A stretch of DNA of 64,000 nucleotides from Polynucleobacter sp. 73C-SIWE (GCF_018882465.1 NZ_JACVOK010000001.1:124001-188000), one strand, 5' to 3'. Numbered from the stretch's first letter, positions 19,443-26,878 are shown. Notes: generated by a model not told the origin, from the sequence alone. Program-made: numbers and translations.

Positions 19443-19910
19443 ATGACAGTAGCTATCGGTCAATCTATGCCTCAGTGCGCTATTCCCGCAACATCGGGAC
19501 TGACCTTTTCTCCAATTTCAGCTAAAGGTAAAAAGTTGGTTCTTTACTTTTACCCAAAAGATATGACTCCTGGCTGTACAGCCGAGTCCGGTGAATTTCG
19601 TGACAACATTGAAGCATTCACGAAAGCCAATACTTTAGTGGTAGGAGTTTCCCGAGATAGCCTCAAATCACATGACAACTTCCGCAGTAAGTTACAACTC
19701 CCTTTTGAGCTTGTTGCCGACACTGAAGAAAAACTCTGTCAGATCTTTGGGGTCATGAAAATGAAGAATATGTACGGCAAGCAAGTTCGCGGCGTTGAGC
19801 GCAGCACCTTCCTATTTGACTCCTCTGGCAAGCTTGTTAAAGAGTGGCGCGGCCTTAAGGTACCAGGCCATGTGACAGAGGTATTACAGGCAGCCCAAGC
19901 AACTAAATAA
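19443..19910 (+). CDS. bcp: Peroxiredoxin BCP/PrxQ family
   Basis: A thiol peroxidase that reduces H2O2 and organic hydroperoxides. The 155 residues have the peroxidatic cysteine at position 45 in YPKDMTPGCTAES. In E. coli BCP the resolving cysteine follows five residues later; here residue 50 is Gly, so resolution must use another cysteine (one lies in the EEKLCQIFGV stretch) or an external thiol. It is last in the arn operon, 31 bases after arnD, with AAAGGA upstream of the ATG. Confidence 0.93.
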   Translation: MTVAIGQSMPQCAIPATSGLTFSPISAKGKKLVLYFYPKDMTPGCTAESGEFRDNIEAFTKANTLVVGVSRDSLKSHDNFRSKLQLPFELVADTEEKLCQIFGVMKMKNMYGKQVRGVERSTFLFDSSGKLVKEWRGLKVPGHVTEVLQAAQATK

Positions 19911-19937
19911 TTTTTACAAAAATTTGTTCTGAGGTGC

Positions 19938-19965
19938 TTGCAAACCCCAAAATTTGGGGTAAAGT
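19938..19965 (+). promoter_or_regulatory. Promoter with a palindrome in its spacer, upstream of phoH
   Basis: TTGCAA at 19938-19943 and TAAAGT at 19960-19965 are separated by 16 bases. The spacer is part of an almost continuous palindrome (ACCCCAAA at 19944-19951, TTTGGGGT at 19953-19960). A repressor or activator bound there would control the transcript. Alternatively the palindrome may be the end hairpin of bcp, though no U-run follows. Confidence 0.45.
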
Positions 19966-20043
19966 AAAGTCATATGCACCGTAAACGACGGGAAAGTCTG
20001 ACAATCCGTTTGAATCAGAAACCTGAATATTTCAGAACAGGTT

Positions 20044-20068
20044 CGGGGAGTAACCCCCTCCGTTTTTT
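20044..20068 (+). terminator. Possible intrinsic terminator within the phoH leader
   Basis: CGGGG (20044-20048) pairs with CTCCG (20058-20062) with one G-U, or GGGG with CCCC (20054-20057). A run of six T follows at 20063-20068. The stem is short, so this is weaker than the next terminator. Confidence 0.45.
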
Positions 20069-20095
20069 AGTCCCAGTTGCAACTAGTTTCGTAAT

Positions 20096-20133
20096 AAACC
20101 GTCAATGCACTCCGCTTGGCGGTTTTTTCTTTT
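20096..20133 (+). terminator. Intrinsic terminator directly upstream of phoH
   Basis: AAACCGTCAA (20096-20105) pairs with TTGGCGGTTT (20116-20125) over ten base pairs with one U-G wobble, then TTTTTTCTTTT. It ends just before the AGGAGAG ribosome-binding site of the phoH gene, so transcripts starting upstream must read through it to express phoH. Confidence 0.75.
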
Positions 20134-20143
20134 AGGAGAGTCC

Positions 20144-21790
20144 ATGCCACTGCCACCCATCCCAACTCAAATTGCTGATCAAGTAAAACTCAGTCGCAAA
20201 GACACTCCAGATTTAAAGAAACGTCCCGCACCAGCAAAACCAGTAGTGATGGAAGCCTCTAATTGGGCTAATGATGCAGAAGAGGATTTGTCTGCAGCAG
20301 AGCTAGCCCTTGAGAAAATTAAAGCTGATCGTGAGCCTGCTCGGAATGAGCATAAGGCTGCTGCGCCAGCTAAACCTAAGCGCGTCATTCGCACTGGACC
20401 TCCAAGCCTATTCGTATTGGATACGAACGTGCTCATGCATGATCCTAGCTCTTTGTTCCGCTTCTCAGAACATGATCTTTTCTTACCAATGACTACGCTT
20501 GAAGAGCTGGACAACCATAAGAAAGGGATGACTGAGGTAGCCCGTAACGCTCGTACTGTCAGCCGGTCTTTAGATCAATTGGTTGCCGGCACCAGCGGTA
20601 CCTTAGATGAAGGTATTCCACTGAATAAGCTTGGTAACCAAGATGTTTCGGGTCGCCTCTTCTTCCAAACCAAGCTATCTACTCAAGCTTTGCCAGAAGG
20701 TCTTCCTGAAGGCAAGGGCGACAACATGATTTTGGCAGTCGTGAGCGAGCTACAAAAGACTCGTAATGGCCAAGAAGTCGTTCTGGTATCCAAAGATATC
20801 AATATGCGCATCAAAGCGCGTGCACTAGGTTTGCCTGCCGAAGATTATTTCAATGACCAAGTATTAGAAGATCGTGACTTGATGTATTCCGGAGTCATGG
20901 CCCTATCAGCAGACTTCTGGCCAAAACATGGCAAGGATATGGAAAGTTGGTCAGACTCTAAGTCTGGCACGATGTTTTATAGAGTCACTGGCCCTGCTGT
21001 GCCAAGCATGTTGGTCAATCAATTTGTTTATCAAGAAAATCCCGACGGTTCAACACCTTTTTACGCACACGTCAGAGAAATTAATGGCAAAACAGCCCTC
21101 TTACAAACTCTACGGGATTTCTCACACCAGAAAAATAATGTGTGGAGCGTAACAGCGCGTAACCGTGAGCAAAACTTCGCGATGAACTTGCTCATGAATC
21201 CAGATGTCGACTTCGTAACGCTATTGGGTCAAGCTGGAACTGGCAAGACCCTCTTGGCTCTTGCGGCAGGCCTTGAGCAAGTACTCGATAGCAAGCGCTA
21301 TAACGAGATCATCATTACCCGCGCTACTGTTCCGGTTGGGGAAGACATTGGCTTCCTGCCAGGAACCGAAGAAGAGAAAATGCAGCCATGGATGGGTGCA
21401 TTTGATGACAACCTCGAAGTTCTGCAACGCAACGATGATGCTGGTGAATGGGGTCGTGCTGCAACCCAAGAACTCATCCGCTCCCGTATTAAAGTGAAAA
21501 GTATGAACTTTATGCGCGGCAGAACTTTTGTCAGTAAGTTTGTGATTATTGATGAAGCGCAGAACTTAACGCCCAAGCAAATGAAAACCCTGGTAACCCG
21601 CGCGGGCCCAGGAACTAAAATTGTTTGCTTAGGTAATATTGCGCAGATTGATACGCCTTACTTAACTGAAGGCTCATCTGGTCTGACCTATGTCGTTGAT
21701 CGCTTTAAAGGCTGGCGCCATGGTGGCCACGTTACCCTGGCGCGCGGTGAGCGCTCACGTCTTGCGGATCATGCTGCTGACGCACTCTAA
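20144..21790 (+). CDS. PIN-PhoH family ATPase/ribonuclease
   Basis: A 548-residue cytosolic protein joining an N-terminal PIN nuclease domain (FVLDTNVLMHDP with its first acidic residue near 93) to a C-terminal PhoH P-loop ATPase (Walker A GQAGTGKT near 361-368, Walker B VIIDEAQN near 467-474). PhoH2-type proteins of this layout act as sequence-specific RNA helicase/RNases. The first 80 residues are Ala/Lys/Pro-rich and probably flexible. The start ATG at 20144 follows AGGAGAG; an upstream in-frame ATG at 20105 lies inside the terminator hairpin and is rejected. Confidence 0.9.
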   Translation: MPLPPIPTQIADQVKLSRKDTPDLKKRPAPAKPVVMEASNWANDAEEDLSAAELALEKIKADREPARNEHKAAAPAKPKRVIRTGPPSLFVLDTNVLMHDPSSLFRFSEHDLFLPMTTLEELDNHKKGMTEVARNARTVSRSLDQLVAGTSGTLDEGIPLNKLGNQDVSGRLFFQTKLSTQALPEGLPEGKGDNMILAVVSELQKTRNGQEVVLVSKDINMRIKARALGLPAEDYFNDQVLEDRDLMYSGVMALSADFWPKHGKDMESWSDSKSGTMFYRVTGPAVPSMLVNQFVYQENPDGSTPFYAHVREINGKTALLQTLRDFSHQKNNVWSVTARNREQNFAMNLLMNPDVDFVTLLGQAGTGKTLLALAAGLEQVLDSKRYNEIIITRATVPVGEDIGFLPGTEEEKMQPWMGAFDDNLEVLQRNDDAGEWGRAATQELIRSRIKVKSMNFMRGRTFVSKFVIIDEAQNLTPKQMKTLVTRAGPGTKIVCLGNIAQIDTPYLTEGSSGLTYVVDRFKGWRHGGHVTLARGERSRLADHAADAL

Positions 21791-22295
21791 GAAATCCGTC
21801 TCATGCCGCACTCTTGTCGGGTGCGGCATTTTTATTTGCGCCTTAGCTATAAGCGGATGCAGCTCCATCAGCACAAAATCAAGCGCGAATAAAGTTTCAC
21901 AATTTAAGGAAGATACGAGCGTAGGCGCTGAAGATATTTCAATTGCAGCGCTTGGCTTGGTGGATGTCCCTTATCGCTATGGTGGCAATAATCCAAAAGG
22001 TGGATTTGATTGCAGTGGCCTAATCGTCTATGTCTATAACAAAGCGGCTGGGATCAATTTACCGCGGACTACTCAACTGATGAGCACTAAAGGTCAAAGT
22101 ATTGAGGGTCAGCCGCCAGCTCCAGGCGACTTAGTGTTCTTTAATACCACTGGGGAAAAGTATTCACACGCTGGAATCTATGTTGGGCAAGGACGTTTTG
22201 TGCATGCCCCTAGCGCAGGCGGAACTGTTCGCCTCGATTACATTACCTCACCTTATTGGGCTGCTAAATTTACTGAGGCAAGGCGTTTCAAGTAA
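21771..22295 (+). CDS. NlpC/P60 family lipoprotein peptidase
   Basis: A 174-residue cell-envelope cysteine peptidase of the kind that trims peptidoglycan stem peptides. A lysine-containing N-terminus and hydrophobic stretch end in the lipobox AISGC. The catalytic Cys is in YGGNNPKGGFDCSGLIVYVY, the catalytic His in KYSHAGIYVG, and a third polar residue follows in RFVHAPS. The start ATG at 21771 overlaps the phoH end by 20 bases. The frame is open upstream to 21690, but only 21771 yields a normal signal peptide. The phoH terminator lies inside the signal-peptide codons. Confidence 0.88.
   Translation: MLLTHSKKSVSCRTLVGCGIFICALAISGCSSISTKSSANKVSQFKEDTSVGAEDISIAALGLVDVPYRYGGNNPKGGFDCSGLIVYVYNKAAGINLPRTTQLMSTKGQSIEGQPPAPGDLVFFNTTGEKYSHAGIYVGQGRFVHAPSAGGTVRLDYITSPYWAAKFTEARRFK
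21805..21837 (+). terminator. Intrinsic terminator after phoH, inside the NlpC signal-peptide coding region
   Basis: GCCGCAC (21805-21811) and GTGCGGC (21821-21827) form a perfect 7-bp stem followed by ATTTTTATTT. It sits 15 bases after the phoH stop and within the first 23 codons of the NlpC gene, if that gene starts at 21771. Confidence 0.75.
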
Positions 22296-22409
22296 ACATT
22301 CTCCTTGGGGTACATAGCACTTTCCCTAGATTCACAAAGAGACTAAATTTAATTACAGTGGATTTAGAGAATTCATTTTTAATGAAATGCTTACCTAAAA
22401 GGAATCTAG

Positions 22410-22682
22410 ATGAAAAAAATAATTATTGCCCTGGGTCTTGCCTTGACTCTAGCGGCGCCAGCGTTTGCACTATCTCAAGCCGAATGTGAAGCAAGAGCTG
22501 TCAGTAAAGATGGCAAACCTATTTACGGCGCCGCCAAAGAGGCTTCCATAAAGAAATGTATGGGTGAAGCGGCTCCTGACTCTGGCTGTGCTGCTAAGGC
22601 GCTCAGTAAAGATGGAAAACCTTTATATGGTGCAGCTAAAGATTCATTTATAAAGAAATGTGAAGCAGACGCAAAGAAATGA
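22410..22682 (+). CDS. Small periplasmic protein with two PsiF-like repeats
   Basis: A 90-residue exported protein: signal peptide MKKIIIALGLALTLAAPAFA, then two near-identical units of about 27 residues. Each has a Cys, the core SKDGKPxYGAAK, and a closing IKKC (residues about 27-49 and 59-85). The two-cysteine repeat pattern and length resemble the PsiF repeat family (phosphate-starvation-inducible, function unknown); this link is by pattern only. AAAAGGAATCTAG precedes the ATG. The 115 bases upstream presumably hold its promoter. Confidence 0.75.
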   Translation: MKKIIIALGLALTLAAPAFALSQAECEARAVSKDGKPIYGAAKEASIKKCMGEAAPDSGCAAKALSKDGKPLYGAAKDSFIKKCEADAKK

Positions 22683-22694
22683 TTTCCTTTGACC

Positions 22695-22731
22695 CAAATA
22701 AAAAGCCTCACATCGCGAGGCTTTTTATTTG
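22695..22731. terminator. Bidirectional terminator between the PsiF-like gene and dnaB
   Basis: A perfect 15-bp inverted repeat (22695-22709 and 22717-22731; core AAAAAGCCTC / GAGGCTTTTT) with a 7-base loop. A-tracts on one side and T-tracts on the other let it end transcription in both directions between convergent genes. Confidence 0.9.
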
Positions 22732-22744
22732 TCTTTAACTATTC

Positions 22745-25240
22745 TTAGAACGGCTCGTAACCGCCGGAAGAATACCCAATTGAGCCCATCGCCAAGTTAT
22801 CGAACTTGGTATACGGACCTTGCCAACTTAATCTCACTGTACCAATTGGGCCATTACGCTGCTTACCGATAATGATCTCAGCCATACCCTTATCAGTTGT
22901 CGTATCCGGGTGATATACCTCATCACGATAGATAAACATGATTAAGTCAGCATCTTGCTCGATCGCGCCTGACTCACGCAAGTCAGACATGATAGGACGT
23001 TTATTAGGACGCTGCTCAAGACCACGATTTAACTGTGAGAGTGCAACGACTGGGCACTGCAATTCTTTTGCGAGAGATTTGAGGGAGCGAGAGATCTCAG
23101 AAATCTCCGTTGCCCGATTCTCTGAACCAGAGCCGCTCATCAACTGCAAGTAGTCAATCACTACCAAACCAAGAGTGCCGCCAAAGTTTCTGGCGATACG
23201 ACGTGCGCGTGCACGCAACTCTAAGCTGGATAAAGAACCAGTCTCATCAATCAAAATCTGGGTATTACTTAAACGGGCAATCGCATCAGTAACACGTGGC
23301 CACTCATCATCTTGCAACTTGCCAGTACGCATACGAGATTGATCAACGCGCCCTACTGAACCCAGAAGACGTGACGCCAATTGCTCACCTGACATCTCCA
23401 TAGAGAACACTACGACTGGTAAGCCTTCTGCAAGCGCTACATTTTCAGCAATATTTAGGGCGAATGCAGTGTTATGAGTCACAACATAATCATTAGTAAC
23501 ATAGGTTCTATCGGGATGACTTACTGAGATACATTGAGCTTGAGCAACTCTAGATGGCTCAATGCTTTTGAATGTCAATCTACGTTGTCGATCCCAGCTT
23601 AACCTTAATCTTTCTTTCTTTTCAGACAAAGTGAAAGCTTCAAACCCTGAACTAAAGCTCATATTCAAAACATAAGATAAACGACCTTGCTTCCTCTCAC
23701 CCTTATAGGTATAGCTAGACTGTTTAGATGCTATTGAGCAAAAACCACCCAATGATCTAGCCAAAGATGCAACGTCTTCAGACAATTGTTTGCTGACAGT
23801 GCAATAGCGAATGGAACCCCATTTTTCAATCCAGCCATCCGTATCCATCAGGCCTTGGAACAATGCGAGACGAGAATTCTTATTGGCCTCAAGATAAGTA
23901 GCGGGAATATGTTTATCAAAACTTCTGCAACCCAGAACACCTATATCTTGTAGCGCAGACCTAAAATAATTCTCTGGAACTGCTTGACGCTCCCCATTTA
24001 CAGCGATTCTGGCTTTAGAGACTAATCTCCAGTCGTACGCATTTGCATGAACCAGCTCCATCTCATAGTTCGCAAGCAAATTCATGCGCTCTACAAGTTC
24101 AGGTGACTTAGTTGAAAACATAACTGAACCATGGGATAGCGCTAGAGTGCCATCACCTAGCAATGCTCCTAAAACCCACGGATGAATCGGCAATTCATTC
24201 GAGTGACCAAAATCACCTGAGACAGGGTCTATCCATAATCTATTCTTATACCGAACACACTGCAGCATTTCCATTAAGCGAACAGTATTGATAACACGTG
24301 GCTCAGACCAATCTCGATACATCACACGCCATAGGTGCTCATCGCAACACTCAGCAACACGACCATCAGCAAAAGTAACTTCGTATATCTGCTTAATGCC
24401 CTGCGGGTAAATACCTGTCACCATGGAATGCTGGTCATCTACAGAAGCGAGACGATCGCCAAAACGCAAATCGCCCATCAACTTCCAACCATCCACCGTT
24501 TTCACTTTTGCATCTAGTGGTTGCGCCTTACCCATTGAAGGTCTTCCAGCAACAATCACTAAATCACCTTTTTGTAATCCGCTCGTTTGCTTATCTAGAT
24601 CAATGAAGCCTGTGGCAATCCCAGTGATATCGCTACCACCTTGGCGGTTGTATAACTCATCAATACGAGCAACAACTGAGCGCAAGAGTGGCTCGATCTC
24701 AAGGTAATCTGCTTTGCGACTACCCTCTTCACCAATTTGCAAGATACGAGACTCCGCTTCATCCAGAAGTGTTCTAACGGAACGACCTTCTGGAACAAAA
24801 GCTGAGTTAACAATGTTGTCTGAAACTTCAATCAAGCGGCGCAAAATACTGCGGTCACGAACAATATCAGCATAGCCTTTAATGTTGGCAGCGCTAGGAG
24901 TATTTTGGGCTAATGAGTTGAGGTAATCAACGCTAACCAAATCGCCACCCTGCTCAGATTTAATTGCATCATGAACAGTAATAACGTCAGCAGGATGATT
25001 GTCGCCAACCAAACGCGCAACGACCTTGTAGATCAAAGCATGCTCAGGGCGATAGAAATCTTTATCAGTTAACACGCCACCCAGGCGATCCCAAGCGGTG
25101 TTATCGATCAGTAGACCACCGAGCAAGGATTGCTCGGCTTCTACAGAATGCGGCGGAACTTTTAAAGCCTGCACGACTGCATCCCCAGAACCCATCATGC
25201 CGGGATTCAGCGTAACGGAACGTGAACGGGATTCAGCCAT
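22745..25240 (-). CDS. dnaB: Replicative DNA helicase DnaB, interrupted by an intein
   Basis: The hexameric helicase that unwinds the replication fork. The 831-residue precursor holds an N-terminal primase-interacting domain (about 25-170), the start of the RecA-like domain up to GRPSMGK (Walker A, 232-238), an intein (239-590), and the rest of the ATPase from TAFALNIAENVALAEG onward, including LVVIDYLQLM (Walker B) and LRESGAIEQDADLIMF. Removing the intein leaves 479 residues, a normal DnaB length, and restores the unbroken GRPSMGKTAFALN motif. No active helicase can form without splicing. It lies at the end of the rpsF-priB-rpsR-rplI run. Confidence 0.97.
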   Translation of the reverse strand: MAESRSRSVTLNPGMMGSGDAVVQALKVPPHSVEAEQSLLGGLLIDNTAWDRLGGVLTDKDFYRPEHALIYKVVARLVGDNHPADVITVHDAIKSEQGGDLVSVDYLNSLAQNTPSAANIKGYADIVRDRSILRRLIEVSDNIVNSAFVPEGRSVRTLLDEAESRILQIGEEGSRKADYLEIEPLLRSVVARIDELYNRQGGSDITGIATGFIDLDKQTSGLQKGDLVIVAGRPSMGKAQPLDAKVKTVDGWKLMGDLRFGDRLASVDDQHSMVTGIYPQGIKQIYEVTFADGRVAECCDEHLWRVMYRDWSEPRVINTVRLMEMLQCVRYKNRLWIDPVSGDFGHSNELPIHPWVLGALLGDGTLALSHGSVMFSTKSPELVERMNLLANYEMELVHANAYDWRLVSKARIAVNGERQAVPENYFRSALQDIGVLGCRSFDKHIPATYLEANKNSRLALFQGLMDTDGWIEKWGSIRYCTVSKQLSEDVASLARSLGGFCSIASKQSSYTYKGERKQGRLSYVLNMSFSSGFEAFTLSEKKERLRLSWDRQRRLTFKSIEPSRVAQAQCISVSHPDRTYVTNDYVVTHNTAFALNIAENVALAEGLPVVVFSMEMSGEQLASRLLGSVGRVDQSRMRTGKLQDDEWPRVTDAIARLSNTQILIDETGSLSSLELRARARRIARNFGGTLGLVVIDYLQLMSGSGSENRATEISEISRSLKSLAKELQCPVVALSQLNRGLEQRPNKRPIMSDLRESGAIEQDADLIMFIYRDEVYHPDTTTDKGMAEIIIGKQRNGPIGTVRLSWQGPYTKFDNLAMGSIGYSSGGYEPF
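23471..24526 (-). mobile_element. Class 3 intein with LAGLIDADG homing endonuclease, in DnaB
   Basis: A 352-residue in-frame insertion (precursor residues 239-590) between Lys238 and Thr591 of the Walker A motif. The first residue is Ala, not Cys or Ser. Block B reads AECCDEHLW with Trp304, block F has Cys570 (QAQCISVSH), and block G ends DYVVTHN with Thr588, His589, Asn590; the +1 residue is Thr. Ala1 plus the Trp/Cys/Thr set is the class 3 signature, in which the block F Cys makes the first thioester. The endonuclease has two LAGLIDADG helices, LGALLGDG (near 357-364) and LFQGLMDTDG (near 460-469), both with the catalytic Asp, so it may still be active. Confidence 0.93.
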
Positions 25241-25264
25241 GAGGCTAGTTTACAGATTTAAAAC

Positions 25265-25717
25265 TTAAGCTTGCTCGCCAACTACACGAATGGTGATATC
25301 AGTCACTACATCGGTATGAACAGCAACCGCTACAGGGTGATCACCAACCATTTTCAACGGGCCAGTAGGCATGCGAATTGAAGATTTCTCAATCGCAAAT
25401 CCCTTAGCCTTCAGAGCATCAGCAATATCGTGGTTGGTTACGGAACCAAACAAACGACCGTCAACACCTGCTTTTTGACCGATTTCGAGAACCAAGTCCT
25501 TAAGCTTTGCGCCAACCGCTTGTGCAGCAGCCAATTTCTCAGCAGCTAATTTTTCTAACTCAGCACGACGAACCGCAAAGTCAGCAATAGCTGCTTCAGT
25601 TGCACGACGAGCTTTACGCTGTGGGATTAAGAAGTTACGAGCGAAACCGTCTTTAACGCGTACTACGTCGCCGAGGTTGCCCAAGTTTGTTACTTTTTCT
25701 AAAAGAATGATTTGCAT
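25265..25717 (-). CDS. rplI: 50S ribosomal protein L9
   Basis: A 150-residue large-subunit protein that helps maintain reading frame. It starts [30 protein letters not shown], the L9 N-terminal signature, with the long linker helix and a C-terminal domain. The ATG at 25717 has GGGAG upstream. A longer frame to 25780 overlaps rpsR and is rejected. It lies between rpsR and dnaB. Confidence 0.97.
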   Translation of the reverse strand: MQIILLEKVTNLGNLGDVVRVKDGFARNFLIPQRKARRATEAAIADFAVRRAELEKLAAEKLAAAQAVGAKLKDLVLEIGQKAGVDGRLFGSVTNHDIADALKAKGFAIEKSSIRMPTGPLKMVGDHPVAVAVHTDVVTDITIRVVGEQA

Positions 25718-25730
25718 TGAGGGCTCCCAA

Positions 25731-26003
25731 TTATTTCTTATGTTGATCGGAGAATGGCAATAAAGCCAAGAAACGAGCACGCTTGATAGCAGTGTCTAAC
25801 TGACGCTGATATTTTGCTTTTGTGCCTGTCAAACGAGCAGGAGTGATCTTGGCGTTCTCGCCAATGAAGTCCTTCAATGTATCTACATCTTTGTAGTCGA
25901 TTTGCTCAACGCCACCAACTGTGAAACGGCAATAACGCTTACGCTTGAACAATGGGTTCTGAGCTGGTTTCTTTTTGAAATCGGGTTTCTTTCCAAACGC
26001 CAT
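25731..26003 (-). CDS. rpsR: 30S ribosomal protein S18
   Basis: A 90-residue small-subunit protein that binds S6 on the platform. It contains [13 protein letters not shown] [20 protein letters not shown] and the conserved [18 protein letters not shown]. It is 13 bases after priB, and its product probably takes part with S6 in autoregulation of this operon. Confidence 0.97.
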   Translation of the reverse strand: MAFGKKPDFKKKPAQNPLFKRKRYCRFTVGGVEQIDYKDVDTLKDFIGENAKITPARLTGTKAKYQRQLDTAIKRARFLALLPFSDQHKK

Positions 26004-26016
26004 GATGATTTCCTCT

Positions 26017-26310
26017 TTAATTTTTCAATTGAATATGGTTAATATGGAAAACCAGTCTTTGATTACGTAGAGTCTTCGGTGCTAAGAACCCTTCAAACAC
26101 TGCCTCAGTTCCTAAATCCATTTGCTCTAGATCCTTTTGTATTGGACCAATTGCGATGGCTTCAACACTCATCTGAATTTTCCTTGCCACTCCTACCTCG
26201 TTTGCCTGGCCGCTATGTTCTAGCTGGCAATGCATCACCGGTATTCCTGCTGGTGTAAATCGAATCGCGTCTTTAGATACCAAGATTGCAGTGAGGGTGA
26301 AATGATTCAA
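26017..26310 (-). CDS. priB: Primosomal replication protein N
   Basis: A 97-residue OB-fold single-stranded DNA-binding protein that aids replication restart with PriA. The sequence contains [16 protein letters not shown] and the final [11 protein letters not shown] strand typical of PriB. The start appears to be TTG at 26310, with GGAG six bases upstream and no nearby ATG before the conserved N-terminus. Its place between rpsF and rpsR is conserved in proteobacteria. Confidence 0.92.
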   Translation of the reverse strand: MNHFTLTAILVSKDAIRFTPAGIPVMHCQLEHSGQANEVGVARKIQMSVEAIAIGPIQKDLEQMDLGTEAVFEGFLAPKTLRNQRLVFHINHIQLKN

Positions 26311-26369
26311 CGCCGCTCCGCTTCTCTGATACGTTTTCTAGTCTGTGTATTCCTCTTCAAATTTCTAAC

Positions 26370-26744
26370 TTATTCCGCCGCTACAGGAGCTTCGGTTTGA
26401 GCTGATTTGCGCGCTTCTTCACGTTGCACTTCTTTCATCATGATGGAAGGCTCTGTTTCTGCTTTCTTAGTCTTGATGATGAGGTGACGCAAAACAGCAT
26501 CGTTAAATTTGAACGCATGCTCGAGCTCTTCCAGAGTCTTCTGGTCGCACTCAATGTTCATGCAAACGTAATGGGCTTTAGCAAGTTTATCGATCATGTA
26601 AGCCATCTGACGACGACCCCAGTCTTCCATACGATGGATTTTGCCACCCGCAGCTGCTAATGTAGCTTTGTAGCGATCGATCATCGCAGGCACTTGCTCG
26701 CTTTGGTCCGGATGGACGATAAAGACGATTTCATAATGACGCAT
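26370..26744 (-). CDS. rpsF: 30S ribosomal protein S6
   Basis: A 124-residue small-subunit protein starting [21 protein letters not shown], with [14 protein letters not shown] and the RHLIIK strand of S6. It is the first gene of the rpsF-priB-rpsR-rplI-dnaB run; AAGGAGTG precedes the ATG. The C-terminal tail is Glu/Ala-rich as usual. Confidence 0.97.
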   Translation of the reverse strand: MRHYEIVFIVHPDQSEQVPAMIDRYKATLAAAGGKIHRMEDWGRRQMAYMIDKLAKAHYVCMNIECDQKTLEELEHAFKFNDAVLRHLIIKTKKAETEPSIMMKEVQREEARKSAQTEAPVAAE

Positions 26745-26781
26745 CTAACACTCCTTAAGGATGAAGTCACCTGGGCGTCTT

Positions 26782-26810
26782 GCTAACTTTCGATGGTTTT
26801 TAAAGTTAGC
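26782..26810 (-). promoter_or_regulatory. Leader hairpin upstream of rpsF
   Basis: On the minus strand GCTAACTTT and AAAGTTAGC form a 9-bp stem with an 11-base loop AAAAACCATCG. It can extend by a GGC/GCC pairing across a small bulge, and the transcript then reaches rpsF about 40 bases later. A structured rpsF leader bound by S6:S18 is known in many bacteria; I cannot confirm that this is the same motif. Confidence 0.45.
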
Positions 26811-26878
26811 GCCAGTGTGACAAGGTAGTAACAAATTGTAGGTACTGCTACAACACTTTTAATGCCGCTTTTCAGCGC

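Larger units (their letters stand above)
19972..20143 (+). ncRNA. Structured leader RNA or small RNA between bcp and phoH
   Basis: A 170-base stretch rich in pairings. TCTGA/TCAGA (19997-20001 with 20014-20018) and AACCTG/CAGGTT (20020-20025 with 20038-20043) are followed by a weak terminator (20044-20068) and a second strong one (20096-20133) that ends just before the phoH ribosome-binding site. An alternative pairing CTGAA/TTCAG (20023-20035) competes with the second stem. This arrangement suits an attenuator or riboswitch for phoH, or a separate small RNA. I do not recognise a known family from the primary sequence. Confidence 0.5.

Noticed and set aside
19944..19960. ACCCCAAA/TTTGGGGT palindrome as bcp terminator
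   Set aside because: No T-run follows, the loop is one base, and it lies exactly between -35- and -10-like elements, so an operator is more plausible, though not proven.
20105..20143. Upstream ATG extending the PIN-PhoH protein by 13 residues
   Set aside because: The ATG lies in the loop and stem of the leader terminator. ATG 20144 has a good AGGAGAG site.
23471..24526. A separate gene or frameshifted insertion inside dnaB
   Set aside because: The reading frame is continuous, the flanks rejoin to an intact P-loop, and splice motifs sit at both ends, so an intein explains it fully.
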